Assembly (NCBI GenBank): GCA_002343425.1
Contig: DDSO01000120.1
Location: 1,167 to 17,402, forward strand
Direction: 5' to 3'
DNA: 16,236 nt
DNA from: Brevundimonas sp. UBA2388
Lineage (GTDB): Bacteria; Pseudomonadota; Alphaproteobacteria; Caulobacterales; Caulobacteraceae
The translations under genes and the position numbers were made by a program. Shown one piece after another: positions 1 to 8,011 of the stretch. The stretch's first letter is position 1. Every line of letters starts with the position of its first letter. The notes beneath the pieces are model-generated. The model was not told the DNA's origin and did not search any database. It saw only the letters and a program-made list of their open reading frames with translations.

Positions 1-2
1 AG

Positions 3-110
3 GGCGTGGCCGAGGGCGTGGCGCCCGACGGCGCGCTGAAATTGAGGCTGGCGGACGGGAGCCTGCGGCTGATCTCCGCCGGCGACGTCTTCTTCGGGGA
101 GGCCGCGTAA
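3..110 (+). CDS. birA: Biotin--protein ligase (BirA), C-terminal fragment
   Basis: Only the last 35 codons are in the window; the gene begins upstream. The readable tail is glycine- and aspartate-rich and ends with [13 protein letters not shown] before a TAA stop. It resembles the small SH3-like C-terminal domain of BirA, which follows the catalytic domain that attaches biotin to the biotin carrier protein of acetyl-CoA carboxylase. The call leans on context: in alphaproteobacteria birA commonly lies directly before coaX and rnj, as here. The TAA shares its last base with the coaX ATG, and the coaX ribosome binding site lies inside this reading frame, so the two genes are probably translationally coupled. 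The tail alone is too short to prove the identity. Confidence 0.72.
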   Translation, partial: GVAEGVAPDGALKLRLADGSLRLISAGDVFFGEAA

Positions 111-877
111 TGCTGCTGGCGATCGAGCAGGGCAATACGAACACGCTGTTTGCGGTCCATGACGGCAGCGACTGGATCGCACAGTGGCGCACCGCCACGG
201 AGAGCAGCCGCACGGCCGACGAATACGCGGTCTGGCTGAGCCAGTTGCTGGCCATGCACGGGCTGGCGATCAGCCAGCTGGACGGCTGCATCATCTCCAG
301 CGTGGTGCCGCAGTCGATCTTCAATCTGAGGAACCTGTCGCGCCGCTATCTGACGGTCGAGCCGCTGGTGATCGGAGACAATGTAAAGCTCGGCATGACG
401 GCGCGGATCACCAAGCCGAGTGAGGCGGGGGCCGACCGGCTGGTCAACGCCATCGGCGCGCATCTGGTCTATCCGGGCGACCTGATCGTCATCGACAGCG
501 GCACGGCCACGACCTTCGACGTCATCGCCGCCGACGGGGCCTTCGAGGGCGGCGCCATCGCCCCGGGCATCAATCTGAGCCTTCAGGCGCTGCACGAGGC
601 GGCGGCCATGCTGCCGCGCATCGCCATCCAGCGGCCGGACCGGGTGATCGGCAAGGACACGGTCTCCAATATGCAGTCCGGCGTCTTCTGGGGCTATGTC
701 GCCCTCATCGAAGGCATGGTCGCCCGCATCAAGGCGGAGTGGGGAAAACCCATGACCGTGATTGGAACGGGCGGCGTGGCCAGCCTGTTTGAAGGCGCAA
801 CAGATTCAATCGACCGGTTCGATCCGGACCTGACTATCCGCGGCCTCCTCGAAATCTGGCGGCGGAACACCATCTAA
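110..877 (+). CDS. coaX: Type III pantothenate kinase CoaX
   Basis: Catalyses ATP-dependent phosphorylation of pantothenate, the first step of coenzyme A synthesis, in the cytoplasm. The 255-residue length is normal for the type III (ASKHA-fold) family. Visible motifs are the N-terminal phosphate-binding loop EQGNT (residues 6-10), EAGADR (105-110) and the phosphate-2 motif DSGTATTFD (129-137), followed by a glycine-rich GTGGVA near residue 223. The first motif is normally DxGNT; here glutamate replaces the aspartate, a conservative change that may be a lineage trait. The ATG is supported by GGGGAGG at 96-102, seven bases upstream, and by the TAATG junction with birA. rnj follows after seven bases. 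CoaX enzymes typically resist pantothenate antimetabolites and need a monovalent cation; that is family knowledge, not seen here. Confidence 0.96.
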   Translation: MLLAIEQGNTNTLFAVHDGSDWIAQWRTATESSRTADEYAVWLSQLLAMHGLAISQLDGCIISSVVPQSIFNLRNLSRRYLTVEPLVIGDNVKLGMTARITKPSEAGADRLVNAIGAHLVYPGDLIVIDSGTATTFDVIAADGAFEGGAIAPGINLSLQALHEAAAMLPRIAIQRPDRVIGKDTVSNMQSGVFWGYVALIEGMVARIKAEWGKPMTVIGTGGVASLFEGATDSIDRFDPDLTIRGLLEIWRRNTI

Positions 878-884
878 AGGACCT

Positions 885-2558
885 ATGAAAAAGAAAACCA
901 ACGACGAACTCGTCTTCCTGCCGCTGGGCGGCTCGGGCGAGATCGGGATGAATCTCAATCTGTACGGCTACGGCCCCGAGGCGAACCGCGAGTGGCTCGT
1001 CGTCGACGTGGGCGTGACCTTCGGCGACCTGTCGACGCCCGGCGTCGATGTGATCGTGCCCGACCCCGCCTTCCTTGAAGGCGAGGCCATCCGCGGCATC
1101 GTCCTGACCCACGCCCACGAGGACCATATCGGCGCCCTCGGCTGGTTGTGGTCGCGCATGAAGGCGCCGCTGTACGCCACGCCGTTCACCGCCTTCCTGA
1201 TCCGCGAGAAGCTGCGCGAGGCGGGCATTCTGGATCAGGTCAAGCTGATCGAGGTGCCGCTGGGCGGGACCATCGACCTCGGCCCGTTCCAGGTGACCAT
1301 GGTCACCATGACCCATTCGATCGCCGAGCCGAACGGCCTGGCGATCAAGACGCCGCTGGGCACGGTGCTGCATACCGGCGACTGGAAGATCGACGACGAT
1401 CCCATCATCGGCGAAGTCACTGACGCCGGCGCCATCACCCGCCTCGGCGACGAGGGCGTGCTGGCGATGGTGTGCGATTCCACCAATGTCTTCGTCGAGG
1501 GATCGGCGGGGTCGGAAGGCGGCGTCCGCAACGCGCTGATCGAGCTGATCGGCGGGCTGAAGGGCCGAATCGCAGTTGGCTGCTTCGCCTCGAACGTCGC
1601 CCGGATGGACAGCGTCATCCGCGCCGCCGAGGCCGCCGGACGGCGCGTTTCGCTGGCGGGGCGGTCGATGCACCGGATTACCTCGGCGGCCAAGCACGTC
1701 GGCATGCTGAGCGACATCAAGCCGTTCCTGACCGACGAGGAGGCCCGCGTCTGGCCCGCCGACCAGATCCTGTATCTGTGCACCGGCAGTCAGGGCGAGG
1801 CCCGCGCGGCCCTGTCACGCGTGGCCGAGGGCACCCACCCGTACATCAAGCTCAGCAAGGGCGATCACTGCATCTTCTCGTCGCGGGTCATTCCCGGCAA
1901 TGAGTTGTCGATCGGCCGTCTGCAGGACAAGCTCGCGGACCGCGGCGTGCGCCTCTACACCGAGCGGGACCACCCCGGCATCCACGTCTCGGGCCACCCG
2001 TGCCGCGAGGAATTGCGTCAGATGTACGCCTGGGCCCGGCCAAAGATCGCCGTGCCGACCCACGGCATGCGCCGCCACCTGGCCGAGCACGCCAACCTCG
2101 CGAAGGATGTCGGCATCTCCGAGACGGTCACGCCGCGCAATGGCGACATGGTGCGTCTGGCCCCCGGGCCTGCCGCCATCATCGACGAAGTGCCCAACGG
2201 CCGGCTCTATGTCGACGGCGGACGTCTGGTCACCGAACAGGGCGAGGCCCTGCACGAGCGGCGTCACGCCTCCACCAACGGCGTGCTGATCGTCAGCTTC
2301 GCCATGGACAAGCGCGGCAAGATCGTCAGCGATATCGATGTGCGGGCCATCGGCCTGCCGGGCGATGCGGAATCGCCGCTGGGCGATGCGCTGGACGATC
2401 TTGCGGAGCGCGCAGAGCAGGCGGTCAACAAGCTGAAAGGCGCGGCGCTTGAGGACGAGATGGTCATCGAACAGGCCGTCTCCCGCGCCCTGAAGAAGGC
2501 CAGCCAGCAGATCTGGGATCGCCGGCCGATCGTCGAGACCATCATTCTGCGGTTGTGA
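885..2558 (+). CDS. rnj: Ribonuclease J
   Basis: A 557-residue metallo-beta-lactamase/beta-CASP nuclease that processes and degrades RNA, with 5'-3' exonuclease activity and often endonuclease activity. The metal-binding motif HAHEDH is at residues 76-81. Further ligands are His144 (MTHSI), Asp166 (HTGDWKID) and His393 (PTHGMRRH), at spacings close to those of Bacillus RNase J1. The beta-CASP region includes CDSTN and [10 protein letters not shown], and the C-terminal third holds the oligomerisation domain. The length matches alphaproteobacterial RNase J. The start is ATG with AAAGGA at 876-881, only three bases away, so initiation may depend partly on coupling with coaX, which ends at 877. 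Alphaproteobacteria usually carry both RNase E and RNase J. The next gene, pyrH, is separated by a 76-base gap with its own promoter candidate. Confidence 0.97.
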   Translation: MKKKTNDELVFLPLGGSGEIGMNLNLYGYGPEANREWLVVDVGVTFGDLSTPGVDVIVPDPAFLEGEAIRGIVLTHAHEDHIGALGWLWSRMKAPLYATPFTAFLIREKLREAGILDQVKLIEVPLGGTIDLGPFQVTMVTMTHSIAEPNGLAIKTPLGTVLHTGDWKIDDDPIIGEVTDAGAITRLGDEGVLAMVCDSTNVFVEGSAGSEGGVRNALIELIGGLKGRIAVGCFASNVARMDSVIRAAEAAGRRVSLAGRSMHRITSAAKHVGMLSDIKPFLTDEEARVWPADQILYLCTGSQGEARAALSRVAEGTHPYIKLSKGDHCIFSSRVIPGNELSIGRLQDKLADRGVRLYTERDHPGIHVSGHPCREELRQMYAWARPKIAVPTHGMRRHLAEHANLAKDVGISETVTPRNGDMVRLAPGPAAIIDEVPNGRLYVDGGRLVTEQGEALHERRHASTNGVLIVSFAMDKRGKIVSDIDVRAIGLPGDAESPLGDALDDLAERAEQAVNKLKGAALEDEMVIEQAVSRALKKASQQIWDRRPIVETIILRL

Positions 2559-2575
2559 CTTAGGCAGTCAGGCCT

Positions 2576-2603
2576 TTGAACCGAGGGCGGGGCTTCCTAT
2601 AAG
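2576..2603 (+). promoter_or_regulatory. Candidate housekeeping promoter for pyrH and downstream genes
   Basis: TTGAAC at 2576-2581 and TATAAG at 2598-2603 are 16 bases apart. Read against the Caulobacter housekeeping pattern (TTGACGS, 10-14 bases, GCTANAWC), TTGAACC and CCTATAAG at 2596-2603 are 13 bases apart and match most positions. The start of transcription would fall near 2609-2611, giving a leader of about 25 bases. This is the only sizeable gap within the run from coaX to lpxB and the most convincing promoter in the window. It is inferred from sequence alone. Confidence 0.5.
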
Positions 2604-2620
2604 AAGCCGAATCCCCCGCC
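2586..2620. repeat. Nested inverted repeat in the rnj-pyrH gap
   Basis: GGCTTC at 2591-2596 and GAAGCC at 2603-2608 form a perfect 6-bp inverted repeat around a six-base centre, CTATAA. It is flanked by GGCGG at 2586-2590 and CCGCC at 2616-2620, which can extend the stem across a one-sided bulge. There is no T tract after it, so it is a poor intrinsic terminator. In RNA reading through from rnj it could form a stable hairpin at the 3' end of the rnj message. At the DNA level it overlaps the candidate -10 element of the pyrH promoter, so it could also be an operator. Which role applies cannot be told from the sequence. Confidence 0.45.
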
Positions 2621-2634
2621 GAAGGTCCCCCCCC

Positions 2635-3375
2635 ATGCCCGACGCCCCGCCCGAGTTTCTGTACAAGCGCGTCCTGCTGAAGGTCTCCGGCGAGGTGCTG
2701 ATGGGCGATCAGTCCTACGGCATCGATATGAAGACGGTCGCCGGCGTGGCCCAGGCCGTGGCTGACGTGGCGCGCGAGGGCGTGGAGATCTGCCTCGTCA
2801 TCGGCGGCGGCAACATCTTCCGCGGGCTGTCGAAGGCCGCCGGCGACATGGAGCGGGCCACCGCCGACTATATGGGCATGCTGGCCACGGTGATGAACGC
2901 CCTGGCCATGCAGGCGGCGCTGGAGAAGATCGGCGTCCAGACGCGGGTGCAGAGCGCCCTGACCATGAATGCGGTGGCTGAGCCCTATGTGCGCCGCCGG
3001 GCCCTGCGCCATCTCGAAAAGGGCCGGGTGGTGATCTTCGCCGCCGGCGTCGGCGCGCCCTTCTTCACGACGGACTCAGGCGCCGCGCTGCGGGCCGCGG
3101 AAATGGGCTGCGACGCCCTGCTGAAGGGCACCAGCGTGGACGGCGTCTACACCGCCGACCCCAAGAAGGACGCGACCGCCACCCGCTACGAGACCCTGAC
3201 CTATCACGACGTGCTGGCGAAGGACCTGAAGGTCATGGACGCCTCGGCCATCGCCCTGATGCGTGACTCGGGTATTCCGATCGTGGTCTTCTCGATCCGC
3301 GAGAACAATTCGCTGCGCCGGACGCTGACGGGGGAGGGGACCTTTACGGTCATCTCGTCCCAAAAGGCCTCCTGA
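2635..3375 (+). CDS. pyrH: UMP kinase PyrH
   Basis: Phosphorylates UMP to UDP in the cytoplasm, feeding UTP, CTP and all UDP-sugar synthesis. The 246-residue length fits the bacterial hexameric amino-acid-kinase-fold enzyme, which is normally activated by GTP and inhibited by UTP. Motifs in order are LKVSGE (residues 15-20), GGGNIFRG (57-64), [25 protein letters not shown] for nucleotide binding, and [10 protein letters not shown] near the C-terminus. The start is the ATG after AAGG at 2622-2625, nine bases away across a run of eight C. In many bacteria rpsB and tsf sit directly upstream; here rnj does instead. frr follows after 35 bases, the usual pairing. UDP supply links this gene to the UDP-GlcNAc-dependent lipid A genes further along, though that is a general metabolic link. 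Confidence 0.98.
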   Translation: MPDAPPEFLYKRVLLKVSGEVLMGDQSYGIDMKTVAGVAQAVADVAREGVEICLVIGGGNIFRGLSKAAGDMERATADYMGMLATVMNALAMQAALEKIGVQTRVQSALTMNAVAEPYVRRRALRHLEKGRVVIFAAGVGAPFFTTDSGAALRAAEMGCDALLKGTSVDGVYTADPKKDATATRYETLTYHDVLAKDLKVMDASAIALMRDSGIPIVVFSIRENNSLRRTLTGEGTFTVISSQKAS

Positions 3376-3410
3376 GCCGCCAAAGACAAGAAAACGCGAG
3401 AGAAACGACC

Positions 3411-3968
3411 ATGGCCAAGCCCGATCTGAAGACCTACCGCGAGCGCATGGACAAGTCCGTGGCCGCCCTGAAAGAAGAGTTCAACGGCCTGCGCACCGGC
3501 CGCGCCAACGTCGGTCTGCTGGATCCCGTCCAGGTCCAGGCCTATGGCTCCAACGCACCGCTGAACTCGGTCGCCGCCATCAGCGTGCCCGAGCCGCGGA
3601 TGATCTCGGTCAATGTCTGGGACAAGTCGATGGTCGGCCCGGTCGAGAAGGCGATCCGCGCCGCCGGCCTGGGTCTGAACCCGATCGTCGACGGCCAGAC
3701 CCTGCGCATACCGGTCCCGCCCCTGACCGAGGAGCGCCGCAAGGACCTGGCCAAGTTGGCAGGGAAATACACCGAGCAGCAGAAGATCGCCGTCCGCAAC
3801 GTCCGCCGCGACGCCAATGAGGATCTCAAGAAGGCCGAGAAGGCCGGCGAGATCAGCCAGGATGAGCAGAAGAAGATGGAGACCGAGGTCCAGAAGGACA
3901 CCGACGCGGCCATCAAGCGGATCGACGAGGCCTTGAGGGCCAAGGAAGTTGAGATCATGCAGGTTTGA
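3411..3968 (+). CDS. frr: Ribosome recycling factor
   Basis: Together with EF-G it splits the post-termination ribosome into subunits so that they can be reused. At 185 residues it is exactly the typical length. The N-terminal helix contains [12 protein letters not shown], a family hallmark. The middle beta domain carries [14 protein letters not shown], and the C-terminal helices contain [16 protein letters not shown] and end in a charged helix. The upstream sequence is purine-rich (GCGAGAGAAACGACC) with no strong Shine-Dalgarno core. It lies 35 bases after pyrH and 30 bases before uppS, the standard pyrH-frr-uppS order. Its stop codon lies within TTGACGG, a match to the Caulobacter -35 consensus, which could serve a weak promoter for uppS. 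Confidence 0.98.
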   Translation: MAKPDLKTYRERMDKSVAALKEEFNGLRTGRANVGLLDPVQVQAYGSNAPLNSVAAISVPEPRMISVNVWDKSMVGPVEKAIRAAGLGLNPIVDGQTLRIPVPPLTEERRKDLAKLAGKYTEQQKIAVRNVRRDANEDLKKAEKAGEISQDEQKKMETEVQKDTDAAIKRIDEALRAKEVEIMQV

Positions 3969-3998
3969 CGGCGCGAATTGCCGTAGGATACGCCCCGC

Positions 3999-4766
3999 AT
4001 GCCCGCCGAACCCTTTCACACTGCGCCGACTGACGGCCCGCGACACGTCGCGCTGATCATGGACGGCAATGGGCGCTGGGCCGAGGCGCGTGGCGTGCCG
4101 CGCGCCATGGGGCACCGCGAGGGCGTGCAGGCGTTGAAGCGTACGGTTGAGGCCGCGCCCCGGTTCGGCATCCGCTGCCTGACGGTGTTCGGCTTCTCGA
4201 CCGAGAACTGGAGCCGACCGGCCGAGGAGGTCTCGGACCTCATGGGGCTGGTCCGATCCTATGTCACCAGCGATCTGAAACGTCTGGAGCGGGCGGGCGT
4301 CCGGGTCCGGGTGCTGGGGCGTCGGGCGGGCCTGCCAGCCGACATCATCGCGATCATCGACAAGGCCGAAGCGACGACGGCCCACAACGAGAAATTCCTG
4401 CTCCAAGTGGCCTTCAACTATGGCGGTCGGGCCGACATCGTCGATGCGGCCCAGCGTCATGTCGATGCGGTGCTGGCCGGACAGGCGACGGGCCCGCTGG
4501 ATGAGGAGTCGCTGGGTCTGGGCCTGTCCACCGCCGGCGCGCCGCCGGTCGATGTGATCGTGCGCACGTCAGGCGAGCAGCGACTGTCGAACTTCCTGCT
4601 GTGGGAAGCCGCCTACGCCGAATTGGTCTATCAGAACGTCCTCTGGCCCGACTACGGCGCTGACGGACTGGCCGACGTGATCGAACAGTATCGCAACCGC
4701 GACCGCCGCTTCGGCGGCCGGGCTGCGCCAGCCGAGGCCGCAGCGCCCGCCCTCGCGGTCGGCTGA
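3999..4766 (+). CDS. uppS: Undecaprenyl diphosphate synthase (isoprenyl transferase)
   Basis: A cis-prenyltransferase that adds isopentenyl units to farnesyl diphosphate to make the C55 carrier used for peptidoglycan and other surface polymers. Length is 255 residues. The catalytic aspartate is Asp22 in MDGNGRWA. FGFSTENWSRP follows, and the C-terminal substrate-binding motif RTSGEQRLSNFLLW starts at Arg189, with Glu208 in YAELVY corresponding to the conserved metal-binding glutamate. These spacings match the E. coli enzyme. The start ATG is preceded by TAGGAT around 3984-3989. The last dozen residues are alanine-rich and probably disordered. The TGA stop shares one base with the cdsA ATG. 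Its precursor comes from the pathway begun by dxr two genes downstream. Confidence 0.97.
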   Translation: MPAEPFHTAPTDGPRHVALIMDGNGRWAEARGVPRAMGHREGVQALKRTVEAAPRFGIRCLTVFGFSTENWSRPAEEVSDLMGLVRSYVTSDLKRLERAGVRVRVLGRRAGLPADIIAIIDKAEATTAHNEKFLLQVAFNYGGRADIVDAAQRHVDAVLAGQATGPLDEESLGLGLSTAGAPPVDVIVRTSGEQRLSNFLLWEAAYAELVYQNVLWPDYGADGLADVIEQYRNRDRRFGGRAAPAEAAAPALAVG

Positions 4767-5581
4767 TGGCGGTCAAGGCGAGCGACATAGGCCTCAGGGC
4801 CGCATCGGCCATCATCCTGGCGCCCGCGGCGGTTCTGGCCATCTGGGCCGGCGGCCTGTGGTTCCTGGCCCTGATGCTGCTGGCCTGCGCCCTGCTGGCC
4901 GTCGAATGGGCTACGATGAGCGCGGCCAGGGCCTGGCGGGTGATGGCGGGGGCCGTCGCCTTCGGCCTGGTCGCGGGCGTGGTGGCGGCGCACGCAGGGC
5001 AACTTTCGCTGGCTCTCGTCATGCTGGTCTTCGGCGCGGTGGCGGCCGGTCTGTTCGCGCGCAATCGCGGGCAGGAGGCGCTGGATGCCGCCTATGGCGT
5101 GCTCTACCTCGGCTGGCCGGCGGTGCTGCTGATCTGGCTGCGGGACGTGGACACCGCGAGCGGTCTGGCCTGGACGGTGTCGGCCTTCGCCATCGCCTGG
5201 GCGTCGGACATCATGGCCTATCTGGTCGGTAGCCTGGTCGGCGGGCCCAAGCTGTGGCCGCGCTTCTCGCCGAACAAGACATGGTCCGGCTTCATCGGCG
5301 GGCTCGCGGCCGGAACGGTCGCCGGCGCCGCGCTGGGAACCTTCCTCGACATGGGTATCGGCACATACTGGGGCGCGGCCCTGGGGCTGGCGGCGGCGCT
5401 GGCCACCATGGCCGGCGACCTGTGGGAGTCGGCGCTCAAGCGGCGCTATGGGGTCAAGGACGCCGGCAAGCTGATCCCCGGCCACGGGGGCCTGCTGGAC
5501 CGGGTGGACGGGCTGATGTTCGCCGTCGTGGTGGTGGCCTGCGGACGGCTGATCGTCGGGCTGACGGGCGGAGCCGCATGA
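4766..5581 (+). CDS. cdsA: Phosphatidate cytidylyltransferase CdsA
   Basis: An integral inner-membrane enzyme that converts phosphatidic acid and CTP to CDP-diacylglycerol, the branch point for bacterial phospholipids. It has 271 residues and about seven or eight hydrophobic segments, beginning with an alanine/leucine-rich pair near residues 12-50. The CDS family signature is intact near the C-terminus: [20 protein letters not shown] followed by GLLDRVDG, including the KRRxxxKD and HGGxxDRxD elements that bind metal and nucleotide. The start overlaps the uppS stop by one base (TGATG), and its own stop overlaps the dxr start by four (ATGA), so all three are probably co-translated. The uppS-cdsA-dxr order is common in proteobacteria. 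Confidence 0.96.
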   Translation: MAVKASDIGLRAASAIILAPAAVLAIWAGGLWFLALMLLACALLAVEWATMSAARAWRVMAGAVAFGLVAGVVAAHAGQLSLALVMLVFGAVAAGLFARNRGQEALDAAYGVLYLGWPAVLLIWLRDVDTASGLAWTVSAFAIAWASDIMAYLVGSLVGGPKLWPRFSPNKTWSGFIGGLAAGTVAGAALGTFLDMGIGTYWGAALGLAAALATMAGDLWESALKRRYGVKDAGKLIPGHGGLLDRVDGLMFAVVVVACGRLIVGLTGGAA

Positions 5582-6774
5582 TCCGGCGGCGGGTCACGGT
5601 GCTGGGCGCGACCGGCTCGGTCGGCTGTTCGACGCTGGATCTGATGGATCAGGCCGAGACCGCCGGAACCGGCGCGTTCGAGGTCGAGGCCCTGACCGGC
5701 GGCGCCAATATCGCCCGGCTGGCCGAACAGGCGCGGCGCTGGAAGCCGAAATTGGCGGTGACGGCGGACCCGGCCCGGTTGGGCGAGTTGCGTGACGCCC
5801 TCGCCGGAACCGGGATCGAGGCCGCCGCGGGCGATCAGGCGGTCATTGAGGCGGCGGCGCGTCCGGTGGACTGGATCATGGCGGCCATCGTCGGGGCGGC
5901 GGGGCTGCGCTCGGCCTGGGCGGCGGCGGCGACGGGCGCCACTCTGGCCCTGGCCAACAAGGAAAGTCTGGTCTGCTGCGGTCCTGCGTTGATCGAGCGC
6001 GTCCGGCGCTCAGGCGGTCGCCTGTTGCCGGTCGATTCCGAGCATTCCGCCATCTATCAGGTCTTTCCCCATGAAGCGCCGGAGCAGGTCGCCAAACTGG
6101 TCCTGACCGCCTCGGGCGGGCCGTTCCGCACCACGCCGCGCGAGGCCCTGAAGGCCATCACCCCGGAACAGGCCGTCGCCCATCCGAACTGGAGCATGGG
6201 GGCCAAGATTTCGGTCGACAGCGCCACCATGGCCAACAAGGGCCTCGAGGCGATCGAGGCGGCCTATCTGTTCGAGATGCCGGCCGAGCGGATCGCGGTG
6301 GTGGTGCACCCCGAGTCGATCATTCACAGCATGGTCGAATATGTCGACGGCTCGACCCTCGCCCAGATGGGGCCGCCGGACATGAAGACGCCGATCGCCT
6401 ATGCCCTGGCGTGGCCCGACCGGATCGCGTGGAACGCGCCGAGACTCGACCTCGCCGCCATGGGCCGACTGACGTTCGAGGCGCCCGACGAAGACCGTTT
6501 CCCGGCCCTGAAACTCGCCCGACAGGCGTTACAGGCGGGCGGAGCGGCGCCCATCGTGTTCAATGCGGCGAACGAGGTTGCGGCCCTGGCCTTCCTTGAC
6601 CGTCGACTGGGCTTTCTCAATATTGCCGCAGTCGTCGCCGACACACTGTCGCGCGTGACGGCCTCGGGGGTGGATTCCGGTTCCGACAGCGCCTGCGACG
6701 CGGCCCTGGCCGTGGACGCGCAGGCGCGACGGATGGCGGAATCGATCATCCACGGCATCGCGGCGGCAGCCTGA
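5578..6774 (+). CDS. dxr: 1-deoxy-D-xylulose 5-phosphate reductoisomerase
   Basis: Converts 1-deoxy-D-xylulose 5-phosphate to 2-C-methyl-D-erythritol 4-phosphate with NADPH, the committed step of the MEP isoprenoid pathway. The chosen start gives 398 residues, the usual length. The NADPH-binding GATGSVG is near residues 9-15, and [11 protein letters not shown] follows. The metal ligands are Asp153 and Glu155 in VDSEHSA and Glu224 in [22 protein letters not shown] and [12 protein letters not shown] complete the active site. The open frame extends upstream inside cdsA. The ATG at 5578 is preferred because the Rossmann fold begins directly after it, GGAG lies at 5570-5573, and it forms an ATGA overlap with cdsA. 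The product ultimately feeds UppS two genes upstream. Confidence 0.97.
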   Translation: MIRRRVTVLGATGSVGCSTLDLMDQAETAGTGAFEVEALTGGANIARLAEQARRWKPKLAVTADPARLGELRDALAGTGIEAAAGDQAVIEAAARPVDWIMAAIVGAAGLRSAWAAAATGATLALANKESLVCCGPALIERVRRSGGRLLPVDSEHSAIYQVFPHEAPEQVAKLVLTASGGPFRTTPREALKAITPEQAVAHPNWSMGAKISVDSATMANKGLEAIEAAYLFEMPAERIAVVVHPESIIHSMVEYVDGSTLAQMGPPDMKTPIAYALAWPDRIAWNAPRLDLAAMGRLTFEAPDEDRFPALKLARQALQAGGAAPIVFNAANEVAALAFLDRRLGFLNIAAVVADTLSRVTASGVDSGSDSACDAALAVDAQARRMAESIIHGIAAAA

Positions 6775-6778
6775 GGGC

Positions 6779-6784
6779 GGAGGG
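6779..6784 (+). promoter_or_regulatory. Ribosome binding site of rseP
   Basis: GGAGGG lies 12 bases before the rseP ATG in the 22-base gap after dxr. It is one of the stronger Shine-Dalgarno matches in the run and allows rseP to initiate independently, rather than relying on overlap with the preceding gene. Confidence 0.6.
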
Positions 6785-6796
6785 ACCGATAACGGC

Positions 6797-8011
6797 ATGA
6801 CGGGCTTTTTCGGTCAGGCGCTGCTCTACATCGTGCCCTTCCTGCTGGTGCTGACGTTTATCGTCACCATCCACGAACTCGGCCATTTCCTCGTCGCCCG
6901 CGCCTTCGGCGTGAAGGTCGACCGGTTCTCCATCGGCTTCGGCAAGACCATTGTCGCCCGCACGGACAAGCATGGCACGGAGTGGCGGCTGGCCTGGCTG
7001 CCGCTGGGGGGATACGTCAAATTCTCGGGCGATCTGGACGCCTCCAGCGTGCCGGACCAGGCCGGTCTGGCGGAGCTGAGACAGCGGGTGATCGCCGAGA
7101 ACGGCGCGGGCGCCGAACGCGACTATTTCCATTTCAAACCCATCTGGCAGCGGGCGTTGATCGTCGCAGCGGGACCGGCGGCCAATTTTCTGCTGGCCCT
7201 GGTGCTGTTCACGCTTCTTTTCAGCGTGGTTGGTGAGCAGATCGCGGCCCCGCGTGTCGCCGCTGTGGTCCCCGGCAGCCCGGCGGCCGTCGCCGGCTTC
7301 CAGCCGCGCGACCTGATCACGGCGGTCAATGGTCGCCCCGTCGAAGAGGGGCTTGAAGTCACTCGCACGGTGATCATGAGCGCCGGAGACCAGGTCCGCT
7401 TCACGGTGAACCGGGGCGGCCAGGTCGTGAATCTGGTGGCCACGCCGGAGCGGCTGCTGGTCGAGGACGAGCTGGCCGGCCGGGTGCGGATCGCCCGTAT
7501 CGGGCTGGAGATGCAGCCCTTGCCGCAGGATTTCCGCTTCCGGCGGCTGAATCCGGTCGAAGCGGCCGGCAAGGGTGTCGAGGCCATCGGAACCACCGTC
7601 GGAACGACCGCGACCTACCTCGGGCGCATCTTCACCGGCAAGGAATCGGGCGATCTGCTGAACGGTCCCCTGGGAATCGCCAAGGCCGCCGGCGGGGTCA
7701 CCCGTCAGGCTGTGGCGGCGAATCCGGACCCCGGCTACATGGCCGCCAACCTCGCCCTGACGTTTCTTCAGTTCGCCGCCATAGTTTCGATCGGAATTGG
7801 CATTGTTAATCTGCTGCCGATTCCGGTTCTGGATGGGGGGCATCTGCTGTTCTATGCTTACGAAGCTGTGGCCCGCAGGCCAGTACCCGCGCGCGTTCAG
7901 GAGGTTGGCTACCGTGTCGGCCTTGCTTTGCTGGCGGGATTGATGTTGTTCGCGACCTGGAACGACCTGCAGAAGCTGAGCCTGTTCAAATTCCTCGGCG
8001 GGTTCGCATGA
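6797..8011 (+). CDS. rseP: RseP/MmpA-like site-2 (M50) intramembrane zinc metalloprotease
   Basis: A membrane protease that cuts membrane-spanning substrates after a first cleavage. In E. coli it acts on RseA in the envelope stress response; in Caulobacter the homologue MmpA degrades the polarity factor PodJ. Length is 404 residues. Transmembrane helix 1 contains the zinc motif HELGH (residues 26-30). A PDZ region lies at about residues 140-220, including VVPGSPAAVAGFQPRDLI. The third zinc ligand lies in NLLPIPVLDGG (338-348), followed by a last hydrophobic helix. At this length there appears to be one PDZ domain, as in MmpA, rather than the two of E. coli RseP. The stop overlaps the bamA start by four bases. 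The physiological substrate here is unknown. Confidence 0.95.
   Translation: MTGFFGQALLYIVPFLLVLTFIVTIHELGHFLVARAFGVKVDRFSIGFGKTIVARTDKHGTEWRLAWLPLGGYVKFSGDLDASSVPDQAGLAELRQRVIAENGAGAERDYFHFKPIWQRALIVAAGPAANFLLALVLFTLLFSVVGEQIAAPRVAAVVPGSPAAVAGFQPRDLITAVNGRPVEEGLEVTRTVIMSAGDQVRFTVNRGGQVVNLVATPERLLVEDELAGRVRIARIGLEMQPLPQDFRFRRLNPVEAAGKGVEAIGTTVGTTATYLGRIFTGKESGDLLNGPLGIAKAAGGVTRQAVAANPDPGYMAANLALTFLQFAAIVSIGIGIVNLLPIPVLDGGHLLFYAYEAVARRPVPARVQEVGYRVGLALLAGLMLFATWNDLQKLSLFKFLGGFA

Noticed and set aside
834..1697. 287-codon minus-strand open frame opposite rnj
   Set aside because: Opposite a fully conserved nuclease; composition typical of an antisense shadow.
2586..2620. Intrinsic terminator for rnj
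   Set aside because: The hairpin is plausible but is followed by GAATCCCCC, not a T tract, so I list it as an inverted repeat of unknown role.
3204..4460. 418-codon open frame on the minus strand across pyrH, frr and uppS
   Set aside because: High-GC genes often leave long antisense frames open. Its product is His/Arg/Gly/Asp-rich with no domain, and it lies entirely opposite three certain genes.
5254..5577. N-terminal extension of dxr inside cdsA
   Set aside because: The extension is Arg/Gly-rich translation of cdsA in another frame; the NADPH-binding fold begins right after ATG 5578.
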